In this document: positions 50,572-59,388 of the stretch, in pieces
Position numbering within the stretch: the stretch's first letter is position 1
Layout of the letters: every line of letters starts with the position of its first letter
NCBI RefSeq assembly: GCF_002896965.1
Contig: NZ_LYMM01000073.1
Location: forward strand, 124,001-188,000
DNA from: Novosphingobium guangzhouense
GTDB lineage: Bacteria > Pseudomonadota > Alphaproteobacteria > Sphingomonadales > Sphingomonadaceae
Length of the DNA stretch: 64,000 nucleotides
Direction of reading: 5' to 3'
The notes under the pieces: generated by a model
Told to the model about the DNA's origin: nothing
Databases searched by the model: none
The model's input: the letters and a program-made list of their open reading frames with translations, nothing else
Translations under genes and position numbers: made by a program

Positions 50572-50616
50572 GCATTTTCCAATCAGGTGGAATCCCCTGA
50601 TAACTCGGAAAAATGC
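50572..50616. repeat. palindromic intergenic repeat element
   Basis: Nested inverted repeat: outer arms GCATTTTCC (50572-50580) and GGAAAAATGC (50607-50616), inner arms ATCAGG (50582-50587) and CCTGAT (50596-50601). It lies between convergent genes. Elements of this type are common between genes of sphingomonads and can work as bidirectional terminators; this copy is imperfect. Confidence 0.6.
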
Positions 50617-50629
50617 GGCAAACCAAAAG

Positions 50630-51178
50630 CTAAACCGCCAGTTCGCGCCATTCGCCCGGCGCGATGCCGTCAAGCGTCCAGTCACCGATGCGCCAACGCA
50701 CCAGCCGTAAGGTTGGGTGACCGACGGCGGCGGTCATGCGGCGCACCTGCCGGTTGCGCCCCTCGCGCAAGGTCAGTTCGATCCAGCAATCGGGCACGGT
50801 CTTGCGAAAGCGCACCGGCGGGGTGCGCGGCCACAGGTCCGGCACATCGATGCGGCGGGCGTCGGCGGGCAGCGTCGGGCCGTCGTTCAGCGTCACGCCC
50901 TTTCGCAGCGCCTCCAGCGCGGCCTCGTCAGGTTCACCCTCGACCTGCACGAGATAGGTCTTGGCGACCTTGTAGCGCGGGTTGGAAATGCGGGCCTGCA
51001 GGCGCCCATCGTCGGTCAGCAGCAGCAACCCTTCGCTGTCACGGTCCAGCCGTCCGGCGGGATAGACCCCCGGCACCTTCACGAAATCCGAAAGCGTTGC
51101 GCGCGGACTTGGTGATTTCAGATCGGTGAACTGCGGCAGGACATCGAACGGCTTGTTGAGGAGGATGAGACGGCTCAT
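50630..51178 (-). CDS. rluE: 23S rRNA pseudouridine synthase, RluE type
   Basis: A 182-residue protein of the RsuA/RluE group without an S4 domain. The catalytic Asp is in AGRLDRDSEGLLLLTDDG near residue 45; the LNKPFDVLPQF start and the C-terminal EGRNRQVRRMTAAVGHPTLRL are typical. It makes pseudouridine in 23S rRNA (position 2457 in E. coli) or a similar site. Confidence 0.87.
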   Translation of the reverse strand: MSRLILLNKPFDVLPQFTDLKSPSPRATLSDFVKVPGVYPAGRLDRDSEGLLLLTDDGRLQARISNPRYKVAKTYLVQVEGEPDEAALEALRKGVTLNDGPTLPADARRIDVPDLWPRTPPVRFRKTVPDCWIELTLREGRNRQVRRMTAAVGHPTLRLVRWRIGDWTLDGIAPGEWRELAV

Positions 51179-51216
51179 GCCGTGCCCTTAGCGCAGGGCA
51201 CGGCATGACGCACGTC

Positions 51217-52194
51217 TCATCGGTGGGCGGGCTCTCCCCGCGTCTTCCACAGTGACCAGCCCACGCCACCCGCGATCAGGGCAAGGGTGATGCCAAGGCT
51301 GAGCAGCGGCGGGAACTTGGCCCCGCCCAGGACGAAGTCCGCGATCAGGATCTTGCCGCCGATGAATACCAGAACCAGCGCCAGCGCATACTTCAGGTAA
51401 TGGAAGCGATGCACCATCGCCGCCAGCGCAAAGTAAAGAGCGCGCAGGCCCAGAATGGCCATGATGTTCGAGGTATAGACGATGAAGGTGTCGGTCGTGA
51501 TCGAGAAGATCGCCGGCACCGAATCGATCGCAAACACCAGATCGGCAAGGTTGATCACCACCAGCGCCAGGAACAGCGGCGTTGCCGCCCAGACCAGACG
51601 ACCGTTGGAATTGTGCTCCTTCACGAAGAAATGTTCGGCGTGGTGCTGCTTGGTCACGCGCATGTGGCGCGAAATCCAGCGGATCGCCGCATTGTTGCCG
51701 ATGTCCGGATCATGATCGCTGGTGAACAGCATCTTGATCCCGGTGAAGATCAGGAACCCGGCGAACAGGTACATCACCCAATAGGCATGGGCCACCAGCG
51801 CCGCGCCGCCCGCGATCATCAGGCCACGCAGGACGATCACCGCCAAGATACCCCACAGGAGCGCGCGGTACTGGTACTTGGGCGCCACCGCGAAGTAGCC
51901 GAAGATCATCGAGATGACGAAGACGTTGTCGATCGAAAGCGCCTTCTCGATGAAGTAGCCGGTGTAATAGTCGATCGCGGGCGCAGAGCCCTTCGCCCAC
52001 CAGATCCACCCGCCGAAAGCCATGGCGATGCCGATGTAGAAGACCGAAAGCTTCAGCGATTCGGCGATGCCCATTTCCTTGTCGTCCTTGTGCAGGACGC
52101 CAAGGTCGAAGGCGGTAAGAAGCAGGACCACGGCGGCAAAGGCCAGCCAGAACCAGGCAGGCGTGCCCAGCCAGTCCATGAACAGAAATTCCAT
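51217..52194 (-). CDS. TerC-family membrane protein
   Basis: A 325-residue polytopic protein with the TerC/Alx signatures EKALSIDNVFVISM (about residues 83-96) and VFAIDSVPAIFSIT (about 215-228) and roughly nine membrane segments. Members export manganese or take part in metal insertion into proteins at the membrane. No riboswitch of the kind found upstream of Alx was recognised; the next upstream gene is only 12 bp away. Confidence 0.9.
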   Translation of the reverse strand: MEFLFMDWLGTPAWFWLAFAAVVLLLTAFDLGVLHKDDKEMGIAESLKLSVFYIGIAMAFGGWIWWAKGSAPAIDYYTGYFIEKALSIDNVFVISMIFGYFAVAPKYQYRALLWGILAVIVLRGLMIAGGAALVAHAYWVMYLFAGFLIFTGIKMLFTSDHDPDIGNNAAIRWISRHMRVTKQHHAEHFFVKEHNSNGRLVWAATPLFLALVVINLADLVFAIDSVPAIFSITTDTFIVYTSNIMAILGLRALYFALAAMVHRFHYLKYALALVLVFIGGKILIADFVLGGAKFPPLLSLGITLALIAGGVGWSLWKTRGEPAHR

Positions 52195-52206
52195 GACGAC
52201 GTGCCC

Positions 52207-52398
52207 TTATGCCGGAAACGGAAGAGTGACGGGCTGACCCGGCGCCACAAGACGCGCAAGCGCGTCCTTCAGCCTCAGCTTCCGTGTCGTCATGCGCGCG
52301 ATCGCAAGCGGATCAGCGGTTCGGGTCGCCTTCATGCGGCGAAGCGCAGCATCAAGCTTCTGGTGCAGCTCTAGCAGGCGGAACATGCGTTCGGTCAT
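52207..52398 (-). CDS. small DUF465 protein
   Basis: A 63-residue helical protein (FRLLELHQKLDAALRRMKAT and TRKLRLKDALARLV), a DUF465 member. AGGGA lies eight bases before the ATG at 52398. An inverted repeat ATCGAAC-N8-GTTCGAT (52411-52432) stands just upstream and could regulate it. It probably shares a transcript with the TerC gene, 12 bp downstream. Confidence 0.75.
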   Translation of the reverse strand: MTERMFRLLELHQKLDAALRRMKATRTADPLAIARMTTRKLRLKDALARLVAPGQPVTLPFPA

Positions 52399-52701
52399 TA
52401 TTGTATCCCTATCGAACGGGTTGCAGTTCGATCGGATGAGCGGTGCCTGAGTTGCGTAAGGAATCGTTGCCGAGACACAATGCTGAACCTGCACCGGGAT
52501 CACCCGATGCGGTCCGACATCACGCAATGTATGGGACTGTATCCCGATCACATCGCGCCAGAGGGGCCCGGCCCGCAGACTGCTTAATACGACCGAATCG
52601 CTCCGCGTTCAACCCATTCGCAAGCTTGTCCGCGGAGCACCGATTGACCCTTGCCCTAAAATCGATATTAAAGTGATATCACTTTTAGAGGGGTGCCACC
52701 G
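52399..52701. promoter_or_regulatory. divergent control region with two palindromes
   Basis: No gene is seen in this 303-bp gap. On the left is ATCGAAC-N8-GTTCGAT (52411-52432), 12 bp from the DUF465 start. On the right a promoter with TTGACC (52644-52649) and TATTAA (52666-52671, 16-bp spacing) overlaps the perfect 16-bp palindrome AAAGTGATATCACTTT at 52670-52685, 17 bp before the SPFH ATG. The latter is a likely operator for the ribbon-helix-helix protein encoded after the SPFH gene. Confidence 0.65.
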
Positions 52702-53613
52702 ATGTCCGATTCGCATCTGCCCATCAACGCCAGCCGGGAGAGCACCGCCTCCACCCAGAGCGGCTACCTGATGCTCGTCGTCTTCCTGGGGTTGCTGGCG
52801 GCGATCCTGTTCTGCATCGTCACGCTGGCCAGCGGCAATCCGACGCCGGGAACGGTGCTGGGCTTCCTTGCCTTCATCCTGCCCGCCGTGATCATGAATG
52901 TGCTGATCCTTTGCGGTTTCTACATGATCCAGCCCAATCAGGCCGCCGCCATCACGCTGTTCGGCAGCTACAAGGGCACCGACCGCGCCACCGGGCTGCG
53001 CTGGGTCTGGCCGTGGATGGGCAAGACCAAGATTTCGGTGCGCGCGAACAACGTCGTGTCGGAAAAGCTCAAGGTGAACGACTTGCGCGGCAACCCGATC
53101 GAGATCGCCACCAATGTCGTCTGGCGCGTCGCCGACACCGCGCAGGCGCTCTACGACGTGGACGATTACAAGGCTTTCGTGAACGTGCAGATCGAGGCTG
53201 CGGTGCGCTCCATCGGGTCGCGCTATGCCTATGACGATGTCGAGGATGCCGAAATCACCTTGCGCGGCAGCCACGAAGAAGTGAACGCACAGCTGCGCAC
53301 CGAACTGATCGCACGCCTGCAGGTGGCCGGCATCACGGTGGACGAATGCGGCCTCACCCACCTTGCCTATGCGCCAGAGATCGCCGGGGCCATGCTGCGC
53401 CGCCAGCAGGCAGAAGCGGTGATCGGCGCGCGGCGCAAGCTGGTGGAAGGCGCGGTTTCCATGGTGGAAATGGCGCTGGCCCAGCTGTCCGAGAAGAACG
53501 TGGTCGAACTGGACGACGAACGCCGCGCGGCGATGGTATCGAACCTGATGGTCGTGCTCTGCGGCGAACGGGATACCCAGCCGGTGGTCAATACCGGCTC
53601 GCTCTACTCGTAA
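52702..53613 (+). CDS. SPFH/band 7 domain membrane protein
   Basis: A 303-residue protein from ATG 52702, with two hydrophobic segments (about residues 20-45 and 55-75) and a band 7 domain from about residue 80: QAAAITLFGSYKGTDRATGLRWV, VSEKLKVNDLRGNPIEIATNVVWRV, RLQVAGITVDECGLTHLAYAPEIAGAML. SPFH proteins form membrane-bound rings or microdomains that affect quality control and stress. A ribbon-helix-helix gene starts 9 bp downstream and the upstream region has a palindromic operator. Confidence 0.85.
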   Translation: MSDSHLPINASRESTASTQSGYLMLVVFLGLLAAILFCIVTLASGNPTPGTVLGFLAFILPAVIMNVLILCGFYMIQPNQAAAITLFGSYKGTDRATGLRWVWPWMGKTKISVRANNVVSEKLKVNDLRGNPIEIATNVVWRVADTAQALYDVDDYKAFVNVQIEAAVRSIGSRYAYDDVEDAEITLRGSHEEVNAQLRTELIARLQVAGITVDECGLTHLAYAPEIAGAMLRRQQAEAVIGARRKLVEGAVSMVEMALAQLSEKNVVELDDERRAAMVSNLMVVLCGERDTQPVVNTGSLYS

Positions 53614-53621
53614 GGCGACCG

Positions 53622-53825
53622 ATGGCGTCTCCCGACAAGAAGGCTTTCGCGCTCCGTCTCGATCCGGCGCTTTATGTGGCGCTGGAACGGACGGCTGCGG
53701 CCGACTTGCGCTCGGTGAACGCTGAAGTCGAAGTGCTGCTGCGCGAGGCTCTCGCCCGGCGCGGGATCAAGGTGAAACCGGCAGAGCCCGCAAGGCGCGG
53801 GCGTCCGCCGAAGGATGGGGACTGA
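53622..53825 (+). CDS. Arc-type ribbon-helix-helix protein
   Basis: A 67-residue basic protein with an N-terminal RHH fold: strand KKAFALRLDPALYVAL, helices to about residue 50, and a Lys/Pro/Arg-rich tail (PARRGRPPKDGD). Such proteins are dimeric DNA binders; the perfect palindrome in front of the SPFH gene is a natural candidate target, making this a repressor of its own operon (inference). ATG at 53622 is 9 bp after the SPFH stop. Confidence 0.85.
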   Translation: MASPDKKAFALRLDPALYVALERTAAADLRSVNAEVEVLLREALARRGIKVKPAEPARRGRPPKDGD

Positions 53826-53838
53826 CTGCGCCGCGCGC

Positions 53839-54690
53839 CTACAGCTTGGCGAACAGCGCCACCATCGCCTTCCACGCGCGGTCTGCCTCACCCGGATCGT
53901 AGGCCGGGGAATCGGGCACGCACCAGCCGTGGTCGGCGGCGTATACCTCTACCTCGGCCGGGCGCTTCGCCGCATCGGCGGCCTTGCGCAGTTCGGTTTT
54001 GGCATCAGGCTGCTTGGCATCGTCATTACGGGCAATGGCGAAGATGTAGCCGGCCTTGGTCTTCGCCAGCAGACGGTGCGGACTGTCGGGCGCGTCGGTG
54101 ACCATGCCCGCCCCGTGAAGCGAAACTGCCGCCTTCACGCGCCCCGGCACCGCCGCCGCCGCGCGCACGGTGGACGGGCCGCCCATGCAATAGCCGTTGC
54201 TGCCGACCCCGCGCCTGGTGTCCACCGCGCCCTGTCCGTCAAGAAACGCGACATAGGCGGTGGCATCGCGGGTGATCGCATCGGGAGTGAGCATCGCACG
54301 CATCGGACCGACCTTCGCCTGCCCTTCGGGCGTGCGATATTCGGCGAAGCTCTTCATCACCGGAGCCGGGCCAGAGCGGTAGTACGGATTCACCACCAGC
54401 ACGGCAAAGCCCTGCGCGGCAAGGCCGCGGGCCATGATCTTCTTGGCATCGCGCAGACCTGCGATGTCGGGCCACATGATGATGGCCGGATACCTGCCCT
54501 TGCCCGGATGGACGAAGAAGGCATCGCACACCCCGTCCACCGTGGTGATGGAGACCATGCGCTCGGTCAGTTCGCCCCCGCTCTCGGCCGCAACTGCGCC
54601 GCAGCCGGCCAGCGCAAGACCCGCGCCCAGCACGGAGAACGCGCGCCGGTCCAGGCGGCTGAGATCGTCGGCGGTAAGATCGTCACACAT
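53839..54690 (-). CDS. dienelactone hydrolase-family lipoprotein
   Basis: A 283-residue DLH-type hydrolase. The N-terminus has twin arginines (DRRAFSVLGAG, 15-16) and a lipobox ending in Cys30 (LAGC), so export through Tat and lipid attachment are likely. The nucleophile elbow GYCMGG has Cys168; the His is in ADHGWCV near 252 and the acid in IARNDDA near 218. The Cys nucleophile is usual in this family. Substrate unknown; a role in ester or lactone breakdown is possible. Confidence 0.85.
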   Translation of the reverse strand: MCDDLTADDLSRLDRRAFSVLGAGLALAGCGAVAAESGGELTERMVSITTVDGVCDAFFVHPGKGRYPAIIMWPDIAGLRDAKKIMARGLAAQGFAVLVVNPYYRSGPAPVMKSFAEYRTPEGQAKVGPMRAMLTPDAITRDATAYVAFLDGQGAVDTRRGVGSNGYCMGGPSTVRAAAAVPGRVKAAVSLHGAGMVTDAPDSPHRLLAKTKAGYIFAIARNDDAKQPDAKTELRKAADAAKRPAEVEVYAADHGWCVPDSPAYDPGEADRAWKAMVALFAKL

Positions 54691-54742
54691 GAACTGGCCT
54701 TTCGCTGCTTTCCCGCCAAGCCTAGCAGAGCTTCGCGCGACC

Positions 54743-55144
54743 TCAATCGCCGTTGAAGTTGAGTTCCAGGTTCACGGCATTGGGATCGGCCAGGAACAGC
54801 TGCCTGAGGCCGATGTGGGTCAGATCATTGAAGCGGTACTCAAGGCCCAGTTCGTCCAGCTTCGCGCGCGTCGCCGCAAAGCCGCTGCAGCGCAGGGCGA
54901 CATGGTGAAAGCCGTTGGTCGAGCGGCCCGGCAGGTAATCGTCGTAGCGCCCCGGCGCAGTCGTGCGGTCGACCAGATGGATGATCGGCAACCCCGCCGC
55001 ATCGCGCATCCAGTAGCCCGCGGTGCCCGCGCGGATAGACGGGTTTTCGCTGCGGATCAGGCCCAGCACGCGTTCGTAGAAGGTGGCGGTCCCTTCCAGA
55101 TCGTCGGTCAGGATATTGACGTGATCGATGCCGCTGACCTGCAT
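54743..55144 (-). CDS. VOC-family (glyoxalase-like) protein
   Basis: A 133-residue single VOC module pair: strand-helix pattern GIDHVNILTDDLEGTATFYERVLGL with metal-type His8, GFHHVALRC with the second His pair near 78, and the final EL in NAVNLELNF. Such proteins are dioxygenases, isomerases or binding proteins; the substrate is not predictable. It faces the same way as purU and DLH genes but with gaps of 52 and 84 bp. Confidence 0.82.
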   Translation of the reverse strand: MQVSGIDHVNILTDDLEGTATFYERVLGLIRSENPSIRAGTAGYWMRDAAGLPIIHLVDRTTAPGRYDDYLPGRSTNGFHHVALRCSGFAATRAKLDELGLEYRFNDLTHIGLRQLFLADPNAVNLELNFNGD

Positions 55145-55228
55145 GGTGCCCTCCCGTTGTGCAACAGGAAGTACCCGCTCAGCCCCTCTCCCGCAAGCGG
55201 CAGGAAGGCCGGGACCGTCACACCCGCC

Positions 55229-56095
55229 TCAGCCCCGGAACACCACCGTGCGCGCACCGTTCAGCAGCACCCGGTCCTCCAGATGCAGACGCACCGCCTC
55301 GGCCAGCACGCGGCGTTCGATGTCGCGGCCTTTGCGGACCATGTCCTCGGGCGTATCGGCATGGGTCACCGGCTCTACGTCCTGATGGATGATCGGCCCT
55401 TCGTCGAGGTCGGCCGTTACGTAGTGCGCCGTCGCGCCGATCATCTTCACCCCCCGCGCATGGGCCTGATGATAGGGCTTGGCGCCCTTGAAGCCGGGCA
55501 GGAACGAGTGGTGGATATTGATGCACCGCCCCGAAAGGAAGGCGGCCATTTCGTCCGAAAGGATCTGCATGTAGCGCGCCAGCACGACCAGTTCCGCCCG
55601 CGTTTCTTCCACGATGGCGCGGACCTGCGCTTCCTGCGCGGCCTTTTCGCCCTTGGCCATCGGCAGGTGATGGAACGGAATGTCGCCCAGCATCAGCGTG
55701 TTGATCGAATCGCGGGGGTGGTTGGAGACGACCCCGACGATATCCATCGCGATTTCGCCGATCCGGTGGCGATAGAGCAGATCGGCAAGGCAATGGTCGA
55801 ACTTGCTGACCATCAGCAGCACCCGGCGCGGACGATCGCGGCGCTGCATGGACCAGGCCATGCCGTATTCGTGCGCGATCGGGCCAAAGCCTTCGCGGAT
55901 ATCCTCACGATCGGTCGCGCCCGGATCGAAGGCCACGCGCATGAAGAAGCGGCCCTGTTCGAGATCGTCGAACTGCTGCGCCTCGATGATGTTCGCGCCC
56001 ATCTGTGCAAGGTAGCCCGTCACCCGCGCGACGATGCCGGGACGGTCGGCGCACGAAAGCGCCAGAATGAGCGGGCTGGTCAGCGGTTCGGCCAT
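55229..56095 (-). CDS. purU: formyltetrahydrofolate deformylase
   Basis: A 288-residue PurU: N-terminal ACT domain (LALSCADRPGIVARVTGYLAQ) and a C-terminal formyltransferase-type hydrolase domain with NHPRDSI near 150 and the catalytic-block text INIHHSFLPGFKGAKPYHQA followed by GVKMIGATAHYVTADLDEGPII. It releases formate and THF from 10-formyl-THF for purine synthesis and C1 balance. It is 11 bp after the stop of the nitronate monooxygenase gene on the same strand. Confidence 0.93.
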   Translation of the reverse strand: MAEPLTSPLILALSCADRPGIVARVTGYLAQMGANIIEAQQFDDLEQGRFFMRVAFDPGATDREDIREGFGPIAHEYGMAWSMQRRDRPRRVLLMVSKFDHCLADLLYRHRIGEIAMDIVGVVSNHPRDSINTLMLGDIPFHHLPMAKGEKAAQEAQVRAIVEETRAELVVLARYMQILSDEMAAFLSGRCINIHHSFLPGFKGAKPYHQAHARGVKMIGATAHYVTADLDEGPIIHQDVEPVTHADTPEDMVRKGRDIERRVLAEAVRLHLEDRVLLNGARTVVFRG

Positions 56096-56106
56096 GTCCT
56101 GCGCCC

Positions 56107-57126
56107 TTACGCTGCGACGCGGTTGGAAAGCGCGGATTCGCTTTCGGCCATGAGCGCGGCGATGATATCGGCTACCGGCTCTTCCTTGCCGACCATGCCG
56201 ACCGACTGACCCGCCATGATCGAACCATTCTCGACGTCGCCGTCGATCACCGCGCGGCGCAGCGCGCCCGCCCAGAAATGCTCGATCTTGAGCTGGGCCT
56301 CACCCATGTCGACCTCTCCGGCGTCCAGGAGACGTGCGACTTCGATCTGCTTGGCGGTGAATTCCTCAGTGCCCTTGTTCTTGAGCGCGCGCACCGGGAT
56401 CACCGGCAGGCGCGGATCGACTTGCACCGATGCCACGGCATCGCGCGCCGATGCGCGGAAGAACGCCTTCTTGAAGGCTTCGTGCGCGATCGATTCGCTG
56501 GCGCAGGCAAAACGGGTGCCCAGCTGTACGCCCGCCGCGCCCATTTCGAGATATCCGGCGATCGCCTCACCACGGCCGATGCCGCCTGCAACGAAGACAA
56601 GATTGTCCGCGGCAAGGCTCGGCAGGATTTCCTGCGCCAGCACAGACGTCGAGACGGGACCAATATGGCCGCCCGCTTCAGAGCCTTCGATCACCAGCGC
56701 GTCCGCGCCCGAACGCAGCAGCTTCTTGCCAAGTGCCAGCGTGGGAGCAAAGCAGATGACCTTGGCGCCGTTCTCCTTGATTGCCTCTACACTGCCCTTG
56801 GGCGGAATGCCGCCTGCCAGCACCACATGCGTGACGCCATGCTTCGCGCAGACGTCGATGAGATCGAAGAGCATCGGGTGCATGGTGATGAGGTTGACGC
56901 CAAAGGGCTTCGCCGTCAGCGCCTTGGTCGCGGCGATCTCGGCATCCAGCAGTTCGGGGGTCATCGCACCACAGGCGATCACGCCGAAACCGCCGGCATT
57001 GCTGATCGCGGAAACGAGATTGCGCTCGGACACCCACGACATCGCGCCGCACAGGATGGCAGTTTCGGTGCCGAGAAATTCGCAGCCGCGCGCCATCAGC
57101 GCGGAAGTCTTGGTATTGGCGGTCAT
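56107..57126 (-). CDS. nitronate monooxygenase (2-nitropropane dioxygenase family)
   Basis: A 339-residue flavoprotein from ATG 57126; upstream in-frame residues belong to antisense sequence of the next gene. The TIM-barrel pattern has the N-terminal CGAMSWVSERNLVSAISNAGGFGVIA, PFGVNLITMHP, VVLAGGIPP, VIEGSEAGGHIG and FVAGGIGRGEAIAGYLEMGAAGVQLGTRF, with FMN phosphate at GGIG and GTRF. It oxidises nitronates such as propionate 3-nitronate; some homologues are enoyl reductases (FabK), so the exact substrate is not certain. Confidence 0.85.
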   Translation of the reverse strand: MTANTKTSALMARGCEFLGTETAILCGAMSWVSERNLVSAISNAGGFGVIACGAMTPELLDAEIAATKALTAKPFGVNLITMHPMLFDLIDVCAKHGVTHVVLAGGIPPKGSVEAIKENGAKVICFAPTLALGKKLLRSGADALVIEGSEAGGHIGPVSTSVLAQEILPSLAADNLVFVAGGIGRGEAIAGYLEMGAAGVQLGTRFACASESIAHEAFKKAFFRASARDAVASVQVDPRLPVIPVRALKNKGTEEFTAKQIEVARLLDAGEVDMGEAQLKIEHFWAGALRRAVIDGDVENGSIMAGQSVGMVGKEEPVADIIAALMAESESALSNRVAA

Positions 57127-57276
57127 GAAGGTTCCATAGCGCGGATTTTTGTACAGCCGTGCGCCATAGGGTGACGAGCCGCCCCAGACAAGCGGCGAGC
57201 GACGGAACCATGGCGGGACATGGGCGTTAGGGTGAGGCACAGTAGCAACGCGACTACACTTAGGGACTTTACCGAT

Positions 57277-57648
57277 ATGCATCAGAACGACGAACCGCTG
57301 GATGCTGCCGCGACAACGCCTGGCCTCGAAGCGGTCGCCGCGCAAGTTGTGCCGGCTGGTACAGTCATCGACGAGCACCTCTTCGAAGACATTCTCGAAC
57401 TCGAAGGTGCCCTTCGCCTGAGCACGACCGCGACCGCAGGGATCGGTGCGCCGCGCGCCACGGATATCGAAAAGCTTGCCGACGAACTGCCGCAAGCGAT
57501 CACCGCGCGTCTGCAGGAATTGGCAGACGGAGTGCGCAGCGCTACCATCGCGGGCGACCTTACGAAGATTCGCGAATGTCATCTCGACGTGATCGATACG
57601 CTCGTCGCGTTGCGAGCGGCACTTTGGCCCTTGAAAACCGAAGAATAA
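57277..57648 (+). CDS. hypothetical protein
   Basis: A 123-residue acidic, helical protein from ATG 57277 (MHQNDEPLDAAATTPGLEAV, later LADELPQAITARLQELADG). No family is recognised. It lies between the divergent nitronate monooxygenase and the catalase gene, which starts 132 bp downstream. Upstream in-frame codons (to 57220) lack a start signal. Confidence 0.65.
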   Translation: MHQNDEPLDAAATTPGLEAVAAQVVPAGTVIDEHLFEDILELEGALRLSTTATAGIGAPRATDIEKLADELPQAITARLQELADGVRSATIAGDLTKIRECHLDVIDTLVALRAALWPLKTEE

Positions 57649-57780
57649 GCCAGGTTTCATCGACTTTACCGATTACTCTTACGCGTTCGTATAGCTTCTC
57701 CGCCTTTGTGCGCTTCGTTAGGTCTAATGCAGAGCCGCACACGGCGGCCTAAGCCATCCATGACCCAAGGAGAGCCCGCA

Positions 57781-59301
57781 ATGCACGGATCGAACTCTGA
57801 TGAGCGCAAGTGCCCCTACGGCCACGGCGCCACGCCGCTGACCACGCAGTTCGGCGCGCCGGTCGTCGACAATTCGAACTCCTACACTGCCGGTCCGCGC
57901 GGCCCGCTGCTGATGCAGGACGTCTGGCTGATCGAGAAGCTGGCTAACCTGAACCGCGAAGTGATCCCCGAACGGCGTATGCACGCCAAGGGCTCCGGCG
58001 CGTTCGGCACCTTCACAGTGACCGGCGACGTGTCGAAGTACACCCGCGCCAAGTTCCTTTCCGAACCCGGCAAGCAGACCGAGATGTTCGCCCGCTTCAC
58101 CACCGTTGCCGGTGAACGCGGCGCCGCAGATGCAGAACGCGACATTCGCGGCTTCGCGCTGAAGTTCTACACCGAGGAAGGCAACTGGGACATGGTCGGC
58201 AATAACACGCCGGTCTTCTTCGTGCGCGACCCGCGCCACTTTGCCGATCTCAACAAGGCGGTGAAGCGCGATCCGCGCACCAACATGCGCAGCGCCACCA
58301 ACAACTGGGATTTCTGGACCCTGCTGCCCGAAGCGTTCCACCAGGTCACCTACGTCATGGGCGATCGCGGCATCCCCAAGTCCTATCGCCACATGGACGG
58401 CTTCTCCAGCCACACCTACTCGTTCTACAACGAGGCGGGCGAGCGGTTCTGGGTTAAGTGGCACTTCAAGACCCAGCAGGGTCACGCGCACTTGACCGAC
58501 GCTGAAGCCGCTCAGGTCGTGGCCGGCGACCGCGAAAGCCACCAGCGCGACCTCTACGACGCGATCGAACGCGGCGAATTCCCGAAGTGGAAGGTCATGG
58601 TCCAGATCATGCCCGAAGCCGAGGCGGAGACGTGCGGCTTCCACCCCTTCGATCTCACCAAGGTCCGGTCGCAGAAGACTTATCCGCTGATCGAAGTCGG
58701 CATGATGGAACTGAACCGCAACCCGGAGAACTTCTTTGCGGACGTGGAGCAAAGCGCCTTCGCCCCGTCGAACCTGATCCCCGGCATCGGCGTTTCGCCT
58801 GACAAGATGCTGCAGGCGCGCCTGTTCGCCTATTCGGACGCGCAGCGCTATCGCCTTGGCGTCAACCACCACCAGATCCCGGTCAATGCGGCGCGCTGCC
58901 CCGTGTTCAACAACCACCGCGACGGTCAGGGCCGGGTCGACGGCAACTATGGCTCGTTGCTGCACTACCACCCGAACTCGTTCGACCAGTGGCAGGGCCA
59001 GCCGGAATTCCGCGAACCGCCGCTGCGCCTGTCGGGCGATGCGGATTTCTGGGATTTCCGCCAGGACGATGACGACTACTTCAGCCAGCCGCGCGCGCTG
59101 TTCCAGCTGATGGACGATGCGCAGAAGGAGCGCCTGTTCGGCAACACCGCCCGCGCCATGGGCGATGCCCCGGACTTCATCAAGCAGCGCCACATCGACA
59201 ACTGCACCCGCTGCGATCCGGCCTACGGCGCAGGCGTGGCGGCAGCCCTGGGGATGAGCGTCAGCGCGGAACTGTCACCCCAGCCGGAACTGGCGGACTG
59301 A
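57781..59301 (+). CDS. monofunctional haem catalase (clade 3 type)
   Basis: A 506-residue catalase. The ATG at 57781 has AAGGAGAGC eight bases upstream. The distal His68 is in RRMHAKGSGAFGTF, the distal Asn (141-142) in VGNNTPVFFVRD, and the proximal Tyr in RLFAYSDAQRYRLG near residue 352. The length is that of small-subunit, NADPH-binding catalases. It decomposes hydrogen peroxide in the cytoplasm or periplasm; no signal peptide is seen. It is followed by a terminator. Confidence 0.93.
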   Translation: MHGSNSDERKCPYGHGATPLTTQFGAPVVDNSNSYTAGPRGPLLMQDVWLIEKLANLNREVIPERRMHAKGSGAFGTFTVTGDVSKYTRAKFLSEPGKQTEMFARFTTVAGERGAADAERDIRGFALKFYTEEGNWDMVGNNTPVFFVRDPRHFADLNKAVKRDPRTNMRSATNNWDFWTLLPEAFHQVTYVMGDRGIPKSYRHMDGFSSHTYSFYNEAGERFWVKWHFKTQQGHAHLTDAEAAQVVAGDRESHQRDLYDAIERGEFPKWKVMVQIMPEAEAETCGFHPFDLTKVRSQKTYPLIEVGMMELNRNPENFFADVEQSAFAPSNLIPGIGVSPDKMLQARLFAYSDAQRYRLGVNHHQIPVNAARCPVFNNHRDGQGRVDGNYGSLLHYHPNSFDQWQGQPEFREPPLRLSGDADFWDFRQDDDDYFSQPRALFQLMDDAQKERLFGNTARAMGDAPDFIKQRHIDNCTRCDPAYGAGVAAALGMSVSAELSPQPELAD

Positions 59302-59338
59302 TCTGACGCCTGATTGGCCTGACGGCTGAATGAAAAAA

Positions 59339-59376
59339 GGCCCCGTGCGCGGTGATCCCGCTCACGGGGCCTTCTT
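59339..59376 (+). terminator. bidirectional intrinsic terminator
   Basis: A perfect 9-bp stem (59339-59347 with 59363-59371) and 15-nt loop, preceded by AAAAAA and followed by TTCTTC, between the convergent catalase and beta-glucosidase genes. The A-run makes it usable from both directions. Confidence 0.85.
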
Positions 59377-59388
59377 CGTGTCTGGCGC

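Noticed and set aside
57127..57660. N-terminal extension of nitronate monooxygenase to 57660
   Set aside because: The added 178 residues are antisense to the gene at 57277 and have no flavoprotein text; the ATG at 57126 fits the family start.
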